A stretch of 64,000 nucleotides of DNA from Pseudomonadota bacterium (GCA_021851875.1 JAJZQI010000006.1:62001-126000), one strand, 5' to 3'. Shown: positions 11,669 through 24,125, counted from the stretch's first letter. The notes: generated by a model not told the origin, from the letters alone. Made by a program: numbers and translations.

Positions 11669-12139
11669 TTACAGTTGTTCCTTGATTGCGGTCAGCAGTT
11701 CAGCGTGCGCTTTTGCATCCACTTCGCGACGCAGGATCTTTTCAGCACCTGCAACAGCCAAGTCGGCAACCTGCTGACGCAGGGCTTCCTTGACGCGGAA
11801 CAGTTCCTGTTCCACTTCAGCCTTGGCGGCAGCAATCATGCGATCGCCTTCTTCCTTGGCTGCGTTTTTCGCTTCGTCAACGATTTGCGCAGAACGCTTT
11901 TCTGCTTGAGCAATGATTTCGGATGCTTTTACTTTAGCGTCGTGCAACACTTCCGCGGAGCGTTTGGAAGCCAGCTCCAGTTCGTGCTTGCCGCGCTCGC
12001 CTGCCGCCAGGCCGTCAGCGATCAGCTGCTTGCGGGCAGCCAGTGCGTTAACGATGGGCGGCCAAACAAACTTCATGCAGAACCAGACAAACATGAAGAA
12101 CATGATTGTCTGACCTACAAGGGTCACGTTGATGTTCAT
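11669..12139 (-). CDS. atpF: ATP synthase Fo subunit b
   Basis: 156 residues. One N-terminal membrane helix ([18 protein letters not shown], about 12-30) anchors a long charged, alanine-rich helix that dimerises into the peripheral stalk. Length and layout match the E. coli protein (156 residues). Confidence 0.97.
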   Translation of the reverse strand: MNINVTLVGQTIMFFMFVWFCMKFVWPPIVNALAARKQLIADGLAAGERGKHELELASKRSAEVLHDAKVKASEIIAQAEKRSAQIVDEAKNAAKEEGDRMIAAAKAEVEQELFRVKEALRQQVADLAVAGAEKILRREVDAKAHAELLTAIKEQL

Positions 12140-12181
12140 CCGCGTTCCTCTCTAAACGATTTTAAGACCAGAACGCCTAGA

Positions 12182-12445
<264 letters not shown>

Positions 12446-12482
12446 TTAAAAAAGTTAAACCAAAAATCTAAATTCGTTCGCC

Positions 12483-13760
<1,278 letters not shown>

Positions 13761-13815
13761 CTAAAGCGCGCCACGTCAATGACAGTTTAATGACAATTAT
13801 GTCTTTTTAATGTGC

Positions 13816-14403
13816 TTATGACGTTGTCTCCAAAGCCTTATGCACCATCCGCCTTACCTGCGGCAGTACCTCCGACTCATACCAGCCGTTCTTTTTGAAC
13901 CAGGCGAGATTTCGTGGACTCGGGTGGGGCAGGGGGATGAATTGCGGCAGGTATTCCTGCCATGACTGCACGGTCTGCGACAGCGTGGCCTTCCTTTTTT
14001 CAGCCAGATAATAGGCTTGCGCGTAGCCGCCTATCAGCAGGGTCAGCTTCAGTTCCGGCAGGGCCTCGCGCAGACGCGGATGCCACAGGGGGGCGCAGCG
14101 CGGCGGCGGGGGCAAATCACCGTTTTTGCCCGTGCCCGGATAACAGAAGGCGGTGGGAATGATGGCAATGCGGCTTTCATCGTAGAACGCCGTGCGATCC
14201 AGCTCCAGCCAGCTACGCAAGCGGTCGCCGGACGGGTCGTTCCAGGGAATGCCGGTTTCATGTACGCGGCGGCCCGGCGCCTGCCCGACGATCATGATGT
14301 GCGCCGTCTCGGCTGCCCGCACAATCGGCTTCGGCCCCAACGGCAATTCGTCCGCACAGGCGGTACAGGCCCGAACCTGCTGCAGCAAGGCAGCCATCCG
14401 CAT
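13816..14403 (-). CDS. Uracil-DNA glycosylase family protein
   Basis: 195 residues. The GQAPGRRVHETGIPWNDPSG segment near residue 40 and the late HPSPRN motif match the uracil-DNA glycosylase superfamily, family 4-like group. A Cys pair near the N-terminus (C13xxC16), a Cys in AFCYPG and one in RCAPLW could hold an iron-sulfur cluster, though their spacing differs from the classical family 4 set. It lies 10 bases downstream of parB in the same direction and before the atp operon. It would remove deaminated bases from DNA; the exact substrate is uncertain. Confidence 0.8.
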   Translation of the reverse strand: MRMAALLQQVRACTACADELPLGPKPIVRAAETAHIMIVGQAPGRRVHETGIPWNDPSGDRLRSWLELDRTAFYDESRIAIIPTAFCYPGTGKNGDLPPPPRCAPLWHPRLREALPELKLTLLIGGYAQAYYLAEKRKATLSQTVQSWQEYLPQFIPLPHPSPRNLAWFKKNGWYESEVLPQVRRMVHKALETTS

Positions 14404-14413
14404 AAGTCAGCGC

Positions 14414-15268
14414 TTACTCTGGCTTGATATGACGCAACAGATCATCCAGCATGTCGAGGTTGCTGTATTCGATGATCAGCTTGCCGGCGCCTTTTTTTCC
14501 ATGTTTCAGGCTGACATGCGTGCCAAGCCGTTCCGACAGCGATTCCGCCAGACGCATCACATCACGATCCGGCTCGGCGGCAGCGGATTTTTTCGGCGGG
14601 TTGAGCAGATGCTGCACCAGTTTTTCCACCTGGCGCACGGACAGGTCTTTCAGCACGATCTGCTGGGCTGCTTCGACCTGCTGACCGCCGGCGAGCGACA
14701 GGAGGGCGCGGGCGTGGCCCATGTCCAGCTTGCCTTCCAGCATCATGCTCTGCACCACCGGCGCCAGGCCGAGCAGGCGCAGCAGGTTGCTGACCGCGCT
14801 GCGCGAGCGGCCGACGGCATGCGCCGCCTGCTCGTGGGTAAGGCCGAACTCCTCGATCAGACGCTTGATGCCCTGGGCTTCCTCCAGCGGATTGAGGTCT
14901 TCGCGCTGGATGTTTTCGATCAGCGCAAAAGCCAGCGCCGTCTCATCCGGAATATCGCGGATCGCCACCGGCACTTCAGCCAGACCGGCCAGTTGGGCCG
15001 CGCGCCAGCGCCGCTCGCCGGCGATGATCTCGTAATCGCCCGGCGCCAGCTGACGCACCACCACCGGCTGGATGATGCCCTGGGCCTTGATCGACTCGGC
15101 CAGCTGGGTGAGCGAGTGCTCATCCATGCGCGTGCGCGGCTGATATTTGCCGGGACGCAAGCTGGTGACGGGCAGGCATTGGCTGGTGACCGGCTCAGCC
15201 GCTTCTTTTTCGTCCGAGCCCATCAACAGCGCGTCCAGACCGCGCCCCAAGCCTTTCATTTTTGCCAT
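14414..15268 (-). CDS. parB: Chromosome-partitioning protein ParB
   Basis: 284 residues. It binds parS and spreads as a CTP-dependent clamp. The N-terminal region starts [20 protein letters not shown], followed by [14 protein letters not shown] and the CTP-binding [14 protein letters not shown] helix-turn-helix lies near [20 protein letters not shown], and a C-terminal dimerisation domain ([15 protein letters not shown]) closes it. It is 22 bases downstream of parA; four candidate parS sites are in this window. Confidence 0.97.
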   Translation of the reverse strand: MAKMKGLGRGLDALLMGSDEKEAAEPVTSQCLPVTSLRPGKYQPRTRMDEHSLTQLAESIKAQGIIQPVVVRQLAPGDYEIIAGERRWRAAQLAGLAEVPVAIRDIPDETALAFALIENIQREDLNPLEEAQGIKRLIEEFGLTHEQAAHAVGRSRSAVSNLLRLLGLAPVVQSMMLEGKLDMGHARALLSLAGGQQVEAAQQIVLKDLSVRQVEKLVQHLLNPPKKSAAAEPDRDVMRLAESLSERLGTHVSLKHGKKGAGKLIIEYSNLDMLDDLLRHIKPE

Positions 15269-15290
15269 AGTGGTATTGCCTTAGTTTTTA

Positions 15291-16070
15291 TCAGGCTTGT
15301 GCCGCCTGTTTTTCCTGATTGCGCAGCAGTTCGCCCGCCAGCTGCAGGTAGGCCTGTGCGCCCTTGGAGGTTTTGTCGAATTCCAGCGCTGGCACGCCGT
15401 AACTGGGCGCTTCCGCCAGACGGATGTTGCGCGGCACGACGGTGCGGTAGACCTTGTCGCCGAAATGCTGCTGCAGTTGATTGGCCACCTGCAGCGCCAG
15501 CGTGCTGCGCGGATCGTACATGGTGCGCAGCAGGCCTTCGATTTCCAGTTTCGGATTAAGATGCTGACGCAGGCGCTTGACCGTCTGCACCAGATCGCTC
15601 AGCCCTTCCAGCGCATAGTATTCGCATTGCATCGGAATCATGACCGCATCGGCTGCCACCAGCCCGTTCAGAGTCAGCAGATTGAGCGCCGGCGGGCAAT
15701 CGATGAGGATGAAGTCGTAACGCTCGGCCACTTTGGCCAGCGCGCGCTTGAGCCGGACCTCGCGGTTTTCCTCGTCCACCAGCTCCACCTCGGCACCCGC
15801 CAGTTCGCGATTGGCCGGCAGGATGTCGTGTTTGGACGGCGTTTGCAGGATGACATCGCCCACCTCGGCCAGCCCCAGCAGCAGGTGATAGACGGTCTGC
15901 TTGCAGGCGCGCTTGTCGATGCCGCTGCCCATAGTGGCGTTGCCCTGCGGATCCAGGTCGACCAGCAGCACCTTGCGTTTCATGGCCGCCAAGCTGGCCG
16001 CCAGATTGACGGCGGTGGTGGTTTTGCCGACGCCGCCCTTTTGATTGGTGATCGCGAGTATTTTGCCCAT
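15291..16070 (-). CDS. parA: Chromosome-partitioning ATPase ParA (Soj)
   Basis: 259 residues. It has the deviant Walker A NQKGGVGKTTTAVNLAASL, LLVDLDPQGNAT and FILIDCPPALNLLT. It works with ParB to move the origin region by a nucleoid-bound ATPase gradient. It is the third gene of mnmG-rsmG-parA-parB; its start is three bases from the rsmG stop. Confidence 0.97.
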   Translation of the reverse strand: MGKILAITNQKGGVGKTTTAVNLAASLAAMKRKVLLVDLDPQGNATMGSGIDKRACKQTVYHLLLGLAEVGDVILQTPSKHDILPANRELAGAEVELVDEENREVRLKRALAKVAERYDFILIDCPPALNLLTLNGLVAADAVMIPMQCEYYALEGLSDLVQTVKRLRQHLNPKLEIEGLLRTMYDPRSTLALQVANQLQQHFGDKVYRTVVPRNIRLAEAPSYGVPALEFDKTSKGAQAYLQLAGELLRNQEKQAAQA

Positions 16071-16073
16071 GGT

Positions 16074-16700
16074 TTATGTACTTGTCGGTTCCAGTTTGAG
16101 CACGTGCCGTTCTCCCTCCAGCATCGGCACCGCGAGTTTTATGCTTTCCGCCAGCCTGATGCCGGGCAGCCTGGCCAGTTCGTCCGCCGGGTACTGCCCC
16201 TTCAGCGCCAGCCAGACGCCGCCGGGGGCGAGCAGGTGACGCGTCAATCTGATGAACAGCTCCAGTTCGGCAAAGGCGCGCGATAGGATGCAGTCCATTT
16301 TTTCTTCCGGCTGCCAGTCTTCCACGCGCTTGGCCACCACCTCGACATTGTCCAGTTGCAGCTGCATGCGCGCCTGCTGCATGAACGCAGTGCGCTTGCT
16401 GTTGCTTTCCACCAGATAGTATTGCCGCTGTGGGTCAACCATGGCCAGCACCATGCCGGGCAAACCGGCGCCGGTGCCGATATCGGCCACCCGTTTTCCG
16501 CTAACATAAGGCAATACCGCCAGACTGTCGAGCAGATGATATATAACCATATTATCGCGCTCGCGTACCGCCGTCAGATTATAGACGCGGTTCCATTTTT
16601 CCAGCAGATCAAGATAAGTGAGCAATCGCTCACCGGCTTCCGGCGGCAAATCGAGCCCCAGAGATGCCACGCCTTCGGCCAGAATGGCTGCAGCCGTCAT
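16074..16700 (-). CDS. rsmG: 16S rRNA (guanine527-N7)-methyltransferase
   Basis: 208 residues. It methylates G527 of 16S rRNA with SAM. It shows [20 protein letters not shown], the SAM-binding [16 protein letters not shown] and the later [10 protein letters not shown]. It overlaps the mnmG stop by four bases, the usual mnmG-rsmG arrangement. Confidence 0.96.
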   Translation of the reverse strand: MTAAAILAEGVASLGLDLPPEAGERLLTYLDLLEKWNRVYNLTAVRERDNMVIYHLLDSLAVLPYVSGKRVADIGTGAGLPGMVLAMVDPQRQYYLVESNSKRTAFMQQARMQLQLDNVEVVAKRVEDWQPEEKMDCILSRAFAELELFIRLTRHLLAPGGVWLALKGQYPADELARLPGIRLAESIKLAVPMLEGERHVLKLEPTST

Positions 16701-18610
16701 TTGCGCACCTGCGCGCGGCCGAGCGCGCTTTGTCCGGCGGCCTCGCGGCGCTTCAGGTGCACCAGCAGCACGGAAATGGCTGCCGGCGTGATGCCGGAAA
16801 TGCGCGCCGCCTGGCCCAGCGTTTCCGGCTTGTGTTGCGACAAACGCTGACGCGCCTCGATGGACAGACCGTCCACCTGGTTGTAATCCAGGTCTGCCGG
16901 CAAGGGCAGGGTTTCATGCGCCTGATGGCGTTCAATTTCGTCGCGCTGGCGCTCGATATAGCCCTGGTACTTGGCGGCAATTTCCACCTGTTCGGCGGCT
17001 TCGCTGTCGCCCAGCGGCTCGCCGGCGCCCGGCAGCGTCATCAGGCTGGCATAGCTGACGTCCGGCCGGCGCAACAGGTCATACAGGTTGTACTCGCGCT
17101 CGATATTTTTGCCCAGCACACGTATGGCATCCGCTTCAGGCAGGATTTTCGGGTTGACCCAGCTGCTGCGCAGGCGCTCGGTTTCGCGCGCAATCGCCTC
17201 GCGCTTGGCCTCGAAGCGGGCCCAGCGAATGTCATCCACCACGCCCAGCTTGCGGCCGGATTCCGTCAGGCGCATGTCGGCGTTGTCCTCGCGCAGCATC
17301 AGGCGGTACTCGGCACGGCTGGTAAACATGCGGTAGGGCTCGGTCACGCCGCGGGTGATCAGGTCGTCGACCAGCACGCCGAGGTAGGCTTCGTCGCGGC
17401 GCGGGCTCCAGGCCTCGCGCTCCAATGAATAATTGCCGGCATTGATACCCGCCAGCAGCCCCTGGGCGGCAGCCTCTTCATAACCAGTGGTGCCGTTGAT
17501 CTGGCCGGCGAAAAACAAACCGTTGATGGCTTTGGTTTCCAGCGAGCTTTTCAGATTGCGCGGATCGAAGTAGTCGTACTCGATGGCGTAGCCGGGACGA
17601 GTGATATGGGCGTTTTCCATGCCGCGGATGGAACGGACAAGACGCAACTGCACGTCAAACGGCAGGCTGGTGGAAATCCCATTGGGGTAGATCTCATGCG
17701 TGCTCAACCCTTCCGGCTCGATGAAGATCTGGTGCGAATCCTTGTCGGCAAAACGCATGATCTTGTCTTCGATGGACGGACAATAGCGCGGCCCCACCCC
17801 CTCGATCACACCGGTATACAGCGGCGAACGGTCCAACCCGCCGCGAATGATATCGTGGGTCTCCAGATTGGTGTGCGTCATCCAGCAGGGTAGTTGCTTG
17901 GGGTGTTGCGTCACGTTGCCGAGGAAGGAAAACACCGGCGGCGGATCGTCACCGGGCTGGACGGTCATAACGGAATAATCCAGCGTGCGGCCGTCAATGC
18001 GCGGCGGGGTGCCGGTTTTAAGCCGGCCGACCGGCAGCTGCAGCTCGCGCAAACGGTGCGCCAGGCTGACTGCCGGCGGATCGCCGGCGCGGCCGGCCTG
18101 GTAGTTGCTCTGACCGACATGAATCAGGCCGGCCAGAAAGGTGCCGGTGGTCAGCACCACCGAACGGGCAAAAAAACGGATGCCCAGCTGGGTGGCCACG
18201 CCGCTGACCCGGTCGCCCTCCAGCAGCAGATCGTCCACCGCCTGCTGAAACAGCCACAGGTTCGGCTGGTTTTCCAGCCGGCTGCGAATCGCCTGCTTAT
18301 ACAGCACCCGGTCAGCCTGCGCACGGGTGGCGCGCACCGCCGGACCCTTGCTGGAGTTGAGGATGCGGAACTGGATGCCGCCCTCGTCGGTGGCGGCTGC
18401 CATGGCGCCGCCCATGGCGTCGACTTCCTTCACCAGATGACCCTTGCCGATGCCGCCGATGGAGGGATTGCAGGACATCTGGCCGAGCGTTTCGATGTTG
18501 TGCGTCAGCAGCAGCGTTTTTGCACCCATGCGGGCAGCCGCAAGGGCCGCCTCGGTGCCGGCGTGCCCGCCGCCCACCACAATCACGTCAAAACGCTTGG
18601 GAAAATCCAT
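16697..18610 (-). CDS. mnmG: tRNA uridine-5-carboxymethylaminomethyl modification enzyme MnmG
   Basis: 637 residues. It is the FAD-dependent partner of MnmE that installs cmnm5 on U34 of certain tRNAs. It has the dinucleotide-binding [19 protein letters not shown], the conserved [12 protein letters not shown] with its active-site cysteine, and a C-terminal helical domain that docks MnmE. It is the first gene of the mnmG-rsmG-parA-parB-glycosylase group. Its promoter should lie in 18611-18682, next to the parS-containing hairpin. Confidence 0.97.
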   Translation of the reverse strand: MDFPKRFDVIVVGGGHAGTEAALAAARMGAKTLLLTHNIETLGQMSCNPSIGGIGKGHLVKEVDAMGGAMAAATDEGGIQFRILNSSKGPAVRATRAQADRVLYKQAIRSRLENQPNLWLFQQAVDDLLLEGDRVSGVATQLGIRFFARSVVLTTGTFLAGLIHVGQSNYQAGRAGDPPAVSLAHRLRELQLPVGRLKTGTPPRIDGRTLDYSVMTVQPGDDPPPVFSFLGNVTQHPKQLPCWMTHTNLETHDIIRGGLDRSPLYTGVIEGVGPRYCPSIEDKIMRFADKDSHQIFIEPEGLSTHEIYPNGISTSLPFDVQLRLVRSIRGMENAHITRPGYAIEYDYFDPRNLKSSLETKAINGLFFAGQINGTTGYEEAAAQGLLAGINAGNYSLEREAWSPRRDEAYLGVLVDDLITRGVTEPYRMFTSRAEYRLMLREDNADMRLTESGRKLGVVDDIRWARFEAKREAIARETERLRSSWVNPKILPEADAIRVLGKNIEREYNLYDLLRRPDVSYASLMTLPGAGEPLGDSEAAEQVEIAAKYQGYIERQRDEIERHQAHETLPLPADLDYNQVDGLSIEARQRLSQHKPETLGQAARISGITPAAISVLLVHLKRREAAGQSALGRAQVRK

Positions 18611-18673
18611 TTGCCGGCCAGTTTAAGTGTGTAAAAAGGCAGGAAATTATATATTGAGGAATGACACTGTGGC

Positions 18674-18710
18674 AAAAAATCGGCCGCCTGTTTCACGTGA
18701 AACAGGCGGC
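18674..18710 (-). terminator. pldA terminator hairpin with a parS site in its stem
   Basis: Bases 18683-18710 form a 28-base perfect palindrome that starts GCCGCC and ends GGCGGC. Its core, 18689-18704, is TGTTTCACGTGAAACA, a perfect parS sequence. On the minus strand it begins directly after the pldA stop and is followed three bases later by six T (complement of 18674-18679). It therefore has the form of a Rho-independent terminator for the rpmH-to-pldA transcript as well as being a ParB-binding site. Confidence 0.85.
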
Positions 18711-19733
18711 TCAGAGCCAGCCTCCCAGCTGGATGCCGAAACCGAGCGAACGGCTGTGATAGTTGTAGTCGATCAGGCTTTCGCCAAAGCCGTCGTAGTA
18801 CTGGATGTAGCCGCGCAGGTTTTTGTAGAACGGGTAGCTGTAATCCAGCTGCAGCGCGCTTCTGCCGGTATCCGGCGCCGTGCGCAGCATCATGCTGGAA
18901 ACGTGGTTGCCGGCATGATGCACGGCGGTGAACTCGATGCCGCCGATATACTGTTCAATGTCCGGGTTATCGTCTGACGCCGGTTTTTCCGGAATCCGCC
19001 TGGACAGGCGCAGGCCCAGCGCCAGGTTGTCACGCTCCACCACCGCTGCCGCATAGACGCGGTTCCAGCTGCGCGACAGCAGGCCCGACTGGCCGTTGGA
19101 CTGGTGTTCCAGCCCGACATTGAAAACCCGTGCGGTCCAGCCGTCCTGCTCGATGTCCGTACGCCAGCGCAGCCAGATTTCCGGCTCGTGGTTGGTTTCG
19201 CGGAAAGGCGCCGACAGGTGGTGGTTGAACACCTGCCAGAACGAGCGGTTGGTGTAGCCGGCCATCAGGTCCATATTGTCGCCGAACAGATTGAGCGCCA
19301 GCGGGAACTTCAGGCTCAGCTGAAACTTGGCTTCGGCATTGCGAAAGCTGATGTTGTCCGCCGGGTAGGCCTGGTTGTACGGCGCATCGTTCGGCTTGTT
19401 GAACTGGTAGGCGAAAATGAAATAATTGGGCCGATGCGTCGTGATGGCGTAGGGATTGTCGAAGGCCTGCATTTCCCTGCTCAGGCGATTCTCAACGGTA
19501 GCCGACTCTTGTTCTGCGGTGTTTACCGCTGCGTGCTCGGCGTTTGTTTGCATTGCGGGCGTCGACGTCACCCGTAATGAACCCGACCGGCATGCTGCGC
19601 GCAACTGCGCGACGGTGGTGTTGTCGGCCGCGTTGCGGATTTTTTCCAGCAAGCATTGTTCTTGCCGCTCTGCCGCTGCGAGCTGTGGCAGCAGGAGCAG
19701 GGCGGCAGCCAGAGCAGGCTTATTCTTCCACAT
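18711..19733 (-). CDS. pldA: Outer-membrane phospholipase A (PldA/OMPLA)
   Basis: About 340 residues from the ATG at 19733, which gives a clean signal peptide (MWKNKPALAAALLLLPQLAAA); an ATG 12 bases earlier is also possible. The catalytic block GLEHQSNGQSGLLSRSWNR contains the His-x-Ser pair and the downstream Asn typical of OMPLA. The C-terminal half is a 12-strand beta-barrel ending in GFGIQLGGWL. It hydrolyses phospholipids in the outer leaflet to keep outer-membrane asymmetry. Its start overlaps the preceding YchJ-like gene. Confidence 0.9.
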   Translation of the reverse strand: MWKNKPALAAALLLLPQLAAAERQEQCLLEKIRNAADNTTVAQLRAACRSGSLRVTSTPAMQTNAEHAAVNTAEQESATVENRLSREMQAFDNPYAITTHRPNYFIFAYQFNKPNDAPYNQAYPADNISFRNAEAKFQLSLKFPLALNLFGDNMDLMAGYTNRSFWQVFNHHLSAPFRETNHEPEIWLRWRTDIEQDGWTARVFNVGLEHQSNGQSGLLSRSWNRVYAAAVVERDNLALGLRLSRRIPEKPASDDNPDIEQYIGGIEFTAVHHAGNHVSSMMLRTAPDTGRSALQLDYSYPFYKNLRGYIQYYDGFGESLIDYNYHSRSLGFGIQLGGWL

Positions 19734-20121
19734 CACCGTTAACATAAACCCATCGGCCTTCATCACGGACAAAACGGCTGGTTTCCTGCATACGATACGC
19801 CTTGCCGTTGATTTTGTAACGCGCGATAAACGCCACCACCGCGTGGTCCGGATCCAACTGTTCATGCCGGACCACTTTCAGGCCCAGCCAGTTCGGACGC
19901 GGCTCAACGGCCAAATCCAGACTGGCGGGCCGGGTCTGGTGAAACCAGGTGTTGCGCAAATACGCTTCCAGCCCCAGCACATAAGCTGTGTAACGCGAGC
20001 GCATCAGCTGCTCGGCGGTTTCTGCCACAGCGCCCCGGTGCAACAAGCCGCAACAGGATGCGTAGGGCTTGCCGCTGCCGCACGGGCAGGCCGCCGGCTC
20101 AGTAGTGTGGCGGTTTTTCAT
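19720..20121 (-). CDS. YchJ-like (UPF0225) SEC-C protein
   Basis: 133 residues. An N-terminal SEC-C zinc motif (CPCGSGKPYASCC, about 12-24) is followed by an NTF2-like YchJ domain (RSRYTAYVLG, then ARYKINGKAYRMQETSRFVRDEGRW). Function in the family is not established. It overlaps slyX upstream and pldA downstream, indicating one transcript. Confidence 0.88.
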   Translation of the reverse strand: MKNRHTTEPAACPCGSGKPYASCCGLLHRGAVAETAEQLMRSRYTAYVLGLEAYLRNTWFHQTRPASLDLAVEPRPNWLGLKVVRHEQLDPDHAVVAFIARYKINGKAYRMQETSRFVRDEGRWVYVNGDVEE

Positions 20122-20308
20122 TGCCGCTGGGCGCTTCCGCCTGGTTTTCCTTCAATTCCAGGATATGCCGGGCAAGTGTCTCACACAGGCTCTGCAGCTG
20201 GTCGAGCTGCTTTTGCTGCTTGTAGACCAGCATGTTCAGCTCCTGCAATTCATGTTCCTGCAGGGCGCTGCGTGTTTCCAGTTCGATCAGGCGGTCTTCG
20301 AGCTGCAT
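20099..20308 (-). CDS. slyX: SlyX-like protein
   Basis: 69 residues, almost all coiled coil (RLIELETRSALQEHELQELN, then KQQKQLDQLQ), ending in the proline-rich tail EKPPHY typical of SlyX. Its role in the cell is unclear. It is eight bases downstream of mnmE and overlaps the next gene. Confidence 0.88.
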   Translation of the reverse strand: MQLEDRLIELETRSALQEHELQELNMLVYKQQKQLDQLQSLCETLARHILELKENQAEAPSGNEKPPHY

Positions 20309-20316
20309 TGAGAACC

Positions 20317-21663
20317 TTACTTTCCGATACAGAAGCGGCTGAAAATCTCTCCCAGCAAATCGTCCGCGCTGAATTCGCCGGTGATGGTGTTAAGGTCTTC
20401 CTGCGCCAGACGCAGCTCTTCGGCGAACAATTCCAGCTGCGTCCAGGCCATATCGGCTGTCGCAAGACGGGTTCCGGCCGAGCTGAGCGCGCGCAGATGC
20501 CGCTCGCGCGCCAGGAATACGCTTTCCTGTCCAGGCTGCCAGCCGACCAGCCGCAGCAGTTCATCGTGCAGCAGTTCGATGCCGATGCCGGTTTTGGCGG
20601 ACAGGTAAATGTCGACTGCGCCACCCGTTCCGTCGATGCGGGGCGGGTGTCCGGCGAGGTCGATCTTGTTGTGGATGTGCAGCACCGGCAGGTCCTCCGG
20701 CAGGCGCGCCAGAATGGCTTCTTCCTGCGGACCGACACCGTGTTGCGCATCGAGCAGCAGCAAGGCGGCGTGGCTTTTTTCGATGGCCGCCCAGGTCCGC
20801 TGGATACCGATCTGCTCCACCTCGTCGGCCGTTTCACGCAGGCCGGCGGTGTCGACAATGTGCACCGGCACGCCTTCCAGATGGATTTCCTCGCGAATGG
20901 TATCGCGCGTGGTGCCGGCCACCGCCGTCACAATGGCCACCTCGTCGCCCGCCAGGCAGTTCATCAGGCTGGATTTGCCCACATTGGGCTGGCCGATCAG
21001 CACGATCTGCATGCCCTCACGCAGAATGCGGCCCTGCGTCGCGCTGGCAAACACCTCCTGCAGCTGCTGGCGAATTTTCTCCAGACGTCCCGCCGCATCG
21101 GCCCTTTGCAGGAAATCGATTTCTTCTTCCGGAAAATCCAGCGTCGCTTCCACCAGCATGCGCAGTTCGATCAGGCCGTCCACCAGCGACCGCACCTTAT
21201 GGGAAAACTCCCCCTGCAGCGAACGCAGCGCCCCCCGGGCCGCCTGCTCGGAACTGGCGTCGATCAGGTCGGCCACGCTCTCGGCCTGAGCCAGATCCAT
21301 TTTGTCGTTCAGAAATGCTCGCAGCGTGAATTCACCCGGCTCCGCAATTCTCGCCCCCAGATCAAGGCAGCGCTTGAGCAACTGCTGCAGCACAACGGGC
21401 CCGCCATGGCCCTGCAATTCCAGCACCTCTTCACCGGTGTATGAGTGAGGTGCCGCAAAGTGGATGGCCAAACCACGGTCAATCAGTTCGCCGTCTGTCT
21501 GCTGAAAATCACACAGTGTCGCCTGGCGGGGTTGCAGCGGCCGGCCGAGGATGGCGTCGATAAAGGGAAGAAGGTTACGGCCGGAGATGCGTACAATGCC
21601 GACCCCGCCTCGGCCTGGCGGGGTTGCAATGGCAGCAATGGTATCAGTACTTGCCGCTGGCAA
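20317..21663 (-). CDS. mnmE: tRNA modification GTPase MnmE (TrmE)
   Basis: 448 residues. The N-terminal folate-binding domain starts [21 protein letters not shown] GTPase domain is inserted in the helical part with [20 protein letters not shown] and NKID. The C-terminus is the conserved FCIGK, whose Cys is needed for activity. It partners MnmG. It overlaps the yidC stop by 20 bases. Confidence 0.97.
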   Translation of the reverse strand: MPAASTDTIAAIATPPGRGGVGIVRISGRNLLPFIDAILGRPLQPRQATLCDFQQTDGELIDRGLAIHFAAPHSYTGEEVLELQGHGGPVVLQQLLKRCLDLGARIAEPGEFTLRAFLNDKMDLAQAESVADLIDASSEQAARGALRSLQGEFSHKVRSLVDGLIELRMLVEATLDFPEEEIDFLQRADAAGRLEKIRQQLQEVFASATQGRILREGMQIVLIGQPNVGKSSLMNCLAGDEVAIVTAVAGTTRDTIREEIHLEGVPVHIVDTAGLRETADEVEQIGIQRTWAAIEKSHAALLLLDAQHGVGPQEEAILARLPEDLPVLHIHNKIDLAGHPPRIDGTGGAVDIYLSAKTGIGIELLHDELLRLVGWQPGQESVFLARERHLRALSSAGTRLATADMAWTQLELFAEELRLAQEDLNTITGEFSADDLLGEIFSRFCIGK

Positions 21664-23284
21664 GCTTGGCCTTTTCCATGGACCGGTTGATGGTCCACTG
21701 CTGGGCGATGGACACCACGTTGTTTACCAGCCAGTACAACACCAGACCGGCAGGGAAGAAGAAAAAGAACACGCTGAACGCCACCGGCATGATCATCATC
21801 ACTTTGGCCTGGATCGGGTCGGGCGGAGTCGGATTCAAGCGTGTCTGAATAATCATGGTGATGCCCATGATGATCGGCAGCACGTAATAAGGGTCCGGCA
21901 CCGACAGATCGGTAATCCAGCCGAAGAACGGCGCATTGCGCAGTTCCACTGCGCCCAGCAAGGCGTAGTAAAGCGCAATGAAGACCGGAATCTGCACCAG
22001 AATGGGCAGGCAGCCGCCCAGAGGATTGATCTTTTCGGTCTTGTACATTTCCATCATGGCTTCGTGCAGGCGCTGTTTGTCGTCGCCGTACTGCTCTTTC
22101 AGCTTCTGCATTTTCGGGCCAAGAACACGCATGCCTGCCATGGAACGGTAACTGGAAGCTGACAGGGGATAAAACGCCAGTTTGATCAAGACCGTCAGCA
22201 GAATAATGGCCGTGCCCCAATTACCCACCATGGAATGAATCAGCGACAGCACCCAGAAAATCGGTTCAGCAAAGATTTTCAGCCAACCGTAGTCGACCAC
22301 CAGATCAAGCCCGGGGGCCAGTTTTTTCAGTACATTCTGTTCCTGCGGGCCGACATACAGACGCATTTCCTGCGATCCGCTCGCGCCTGGAGCAATTGTT
22401 CCTATCGGGGTAATCAAGCCGGCTGAATACAAACCGTTGCCAAGCTTGTTGGCGAAGAACTCCCGCTTTATGTTGCCTTCCGGCAGCCAGGCGGAAACAA
22501 AATAGTGCTGCACCACACCAATCCAGCCATCGGTTGAGACGGGGGGGATCTTCTTTTTGCCTTCAGCCAATTCCTGGAAGGTGGTTTTCTCATATTTGCC
22601 TTTATCGGTATAAGCACCGATACCGGTAAAGGTGCGGCTGCCCATAAAGTATGATTCGATTTCCGGGGCATTGCCGTCGCGTACCAGCTGGTAGTAGGCT
22701 TCGGCATTCAGTGGAGCGCCCGACGCATTATGTACAACCTGGCGTTCATCGATCAAATAGCTGCCACGGGCGAACGTATAGATTTTGTCGACGCTGACAC
22801 CGTTGCCTTGCCAGGTCAGCTTGACTTCCAGCTTGTTTTCGCCCGCTTGCATGGCATAGCTGGCAGCGGAGGAAGCGAAGACGGACTTGTGCGTCGGCAG
22901 AACGCCGCCGAGGAAGCCGGATTGAGCGATATACGTTTCTTCCTTGCCGTCGTGCAGCAAAACCAGGTTCTTTTTGGTGTGTTCGATATCTTCGTGCTGA
23001 ACCAGCTCTACCTTGCGCAAATCACCGCCGATAGTATCGATCTCGATATTGAATACATCAGTCTTGACCTCGATGCGCCGGCCTTTTTGCAGCACATCGG
23101 CCGCTTTCGGCAGTTCGCCCGGCAGGACCGCTTTGGAAGCCACCGGCAAATCAGCGGCTGTCGAGGAAGCCTGTTGCGAAGCCACAACGGCAGGTTTTTG
23201 CTCATGTTCCTTTTGCCAGTTTTCCCACAGCATCAGCAGGGAAAAAGATAAAACGATAAAAACGATTAACCGTTGGGTATCCAT
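21644..23284 (-). CDS. yidC: Membrane protein insertase YidC
   Basis: 546 residues from the ATG at 23284 ([19 protein letters not shown]); the TTG before it is less likely. An N-terminal membrane helix is followed by a large periplasmic beta-domain (about 60-340), then the five-helix insertase core ([20 protein letters not shown], then the cytosolic [16 protein letters not shown] hairpin and [18 protein letters not shown]). The Gram-negative length is normal. Confidence 0.97.
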   Translation of the reverse strand: MDTQRLIVFIVLSFSLLMLWENWQKEHEQKPAVVASQQASSTAADLPVASKAVLPGELPKAADVLQKGRRIEVKTDVFNIEIDTIGGDLRKVELVQHEDIEHTKKNLVLLHDGKEETYIAQSGFLGGVLPTHKSVFASSAASYAMQAGENKLEVKLTWQGNGVSVDKIYTFARGSYLIDERQVVHNASGAPLNAEAYYQLVRDGNAPEIESYFMGSRTFTGIGAYTDKGKYEKTTFQELAEGKKKIPPVSTDGWIGVVQHYFVSAWLPEGNIKREFFANKLGNGLYSAGLITPIGTIAPGASGSQEMRLYVGPQEQNVLKKLAPGLDLVVDYGWLKIFAEPIFWVLSLIHSMVGNWGTAIILLTVLIKLAFYPLSASSYRSMAGMRVLGPKMQKLKEQYGDDKQRLHEAMMEMYKTEKINPLGGCLPILVQIPVFIALYYALLGAVELRNAPFFGWITDLSVPDPYYVLPIIMGITMIIQTRLNPTPPDPIQAKVMMIMPVAFSVFFFFFPAGLVLYWLVNNVVSIAQQWTINRSMEKAKLASGKY

Positions 23285-23311
23285 CAAAAAGCCTATTTAG
23301 TCTGTTTTGTT

Positions 23312-23521
23312 TCAGGGAACGGGATCATGCCCGCCCGGATGCCATGGGTGACAGCGCAGTATGCGTCGCGTGCCCAGCCAAATACCCTTGATGCTGCCAT
23401 GTTTGGCAACCGCTTCGCACATGTATTGCGAACAGCTGGGCGTATAACGGCAACTCTGACCCAGCCAGGGGCTGATCAGGTACTGGTAGGCCCGCACGAG
23501 AGCAATGATCAGTCTGCGCAT
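23312..23521 (-). CDS. yidD: Membrane protein insertion efficiency factor YidD
   Basis: 69 residues. It is a small Cys-containing protein with [15 protein letters not shown] and [17 protein letters not shown], the UPF0161 signature. It overlaps rnpA by 13 bases and precedes yidC, as in most bacteria. Confidence 0.95.
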   Translation of the reverse strand: MRRLIIALVRAYQYLISPWLGQSCRYTPSCSQYMCEAVAKHGSIKGIWLGTRRILRCHPWHPGGHDPVP

Positions 23522-23868
23522 TTTACCTGCAATTTATGAATAATTGATGCCAATTCCCGCAAAACCTCCTGGCGCTCGGCACGACCAAAGCGCTTACGCA
23601 CCAGAATGACGACGTCGAGGGAGGTGTAATTTGCGCGAGTTAGACGAAAAAATTCCCGCAACGTTCGTTTCATGTAGTTACGGCTGACCGCCCGCTGCGC
23701 GACTTTTTTTCCAACCACCAGACCGACGCGCGGGCGGCCCAGTCCGTTGGCTTTGCCGTAGAGCTGAAAATGCGGACTGAAAAGGGAACAGCGCAAACGA
23801 AAAACGGATGAATACTCATCCGTTTTTGTGATTCGATACTGCTTGCCGAAGCCGAAGTCGGCTTTCAA
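23509..23868 (-). CDS. rnpA: Ribonuclease P protein component
   Basis: 119 residues, TTG start at 23868. The basic motif [22 protein letters not shown] is the RNase P protein signature that binds P RNA. The gene begins three bases after the rpmH stop. Confidence 0.94.
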   Translation of the reverse strand: MKADFGFGKQYRITKTDEYSSVFRLRCSLFSPHFQLYGKANGLGRPRVGLVVGKKVAQRAVSRNYMKRTLREFFRLTRANYTSLDVVILVRKRFGRAERQEVLRELASIIHKLQVKCAD

Positions 23869-23871
23869 ACC

Positions 23872-24006
23872 TTACACGCTCAGACGTGCACGTCCTTTGG
23901 CGCGGCGCGCGCGAATCACTGCGCGGCCCCCTTTGGTGCGCATACGAACCAGAAAGCCATGAGTACGTTTACGGCGGGTAACCGAGGGTTGATACGTGCG
24001 TTTCAT
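23872..24006 (-). CDS. rpmH: 50S ribosomal protein L34
   Basis: 44 residues beginning [19 protein letters not shown] and ending in a highly basic tail GRARLSV. It is too short for many gene callers but unmistakable in sequence and place, between rnpA and dnaA. Confidence 0.98.
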   Translation of the reverse strand: MKRTYQPSVTRRKRTHGFLVRMRTKGGRAVIRARRAKGRARLSV

Positions 24007-24125
24007 TGCTGCCTCGCTAAACTGTCAAATATAAAACCCGCTATTAAAGCGCTAAATATATTGTTTTGTCAATAAAAATTGTTTAGGGAAATCTATGAAG
24101 ATTTAGTGCTTCTTTGCTTTCGTGC

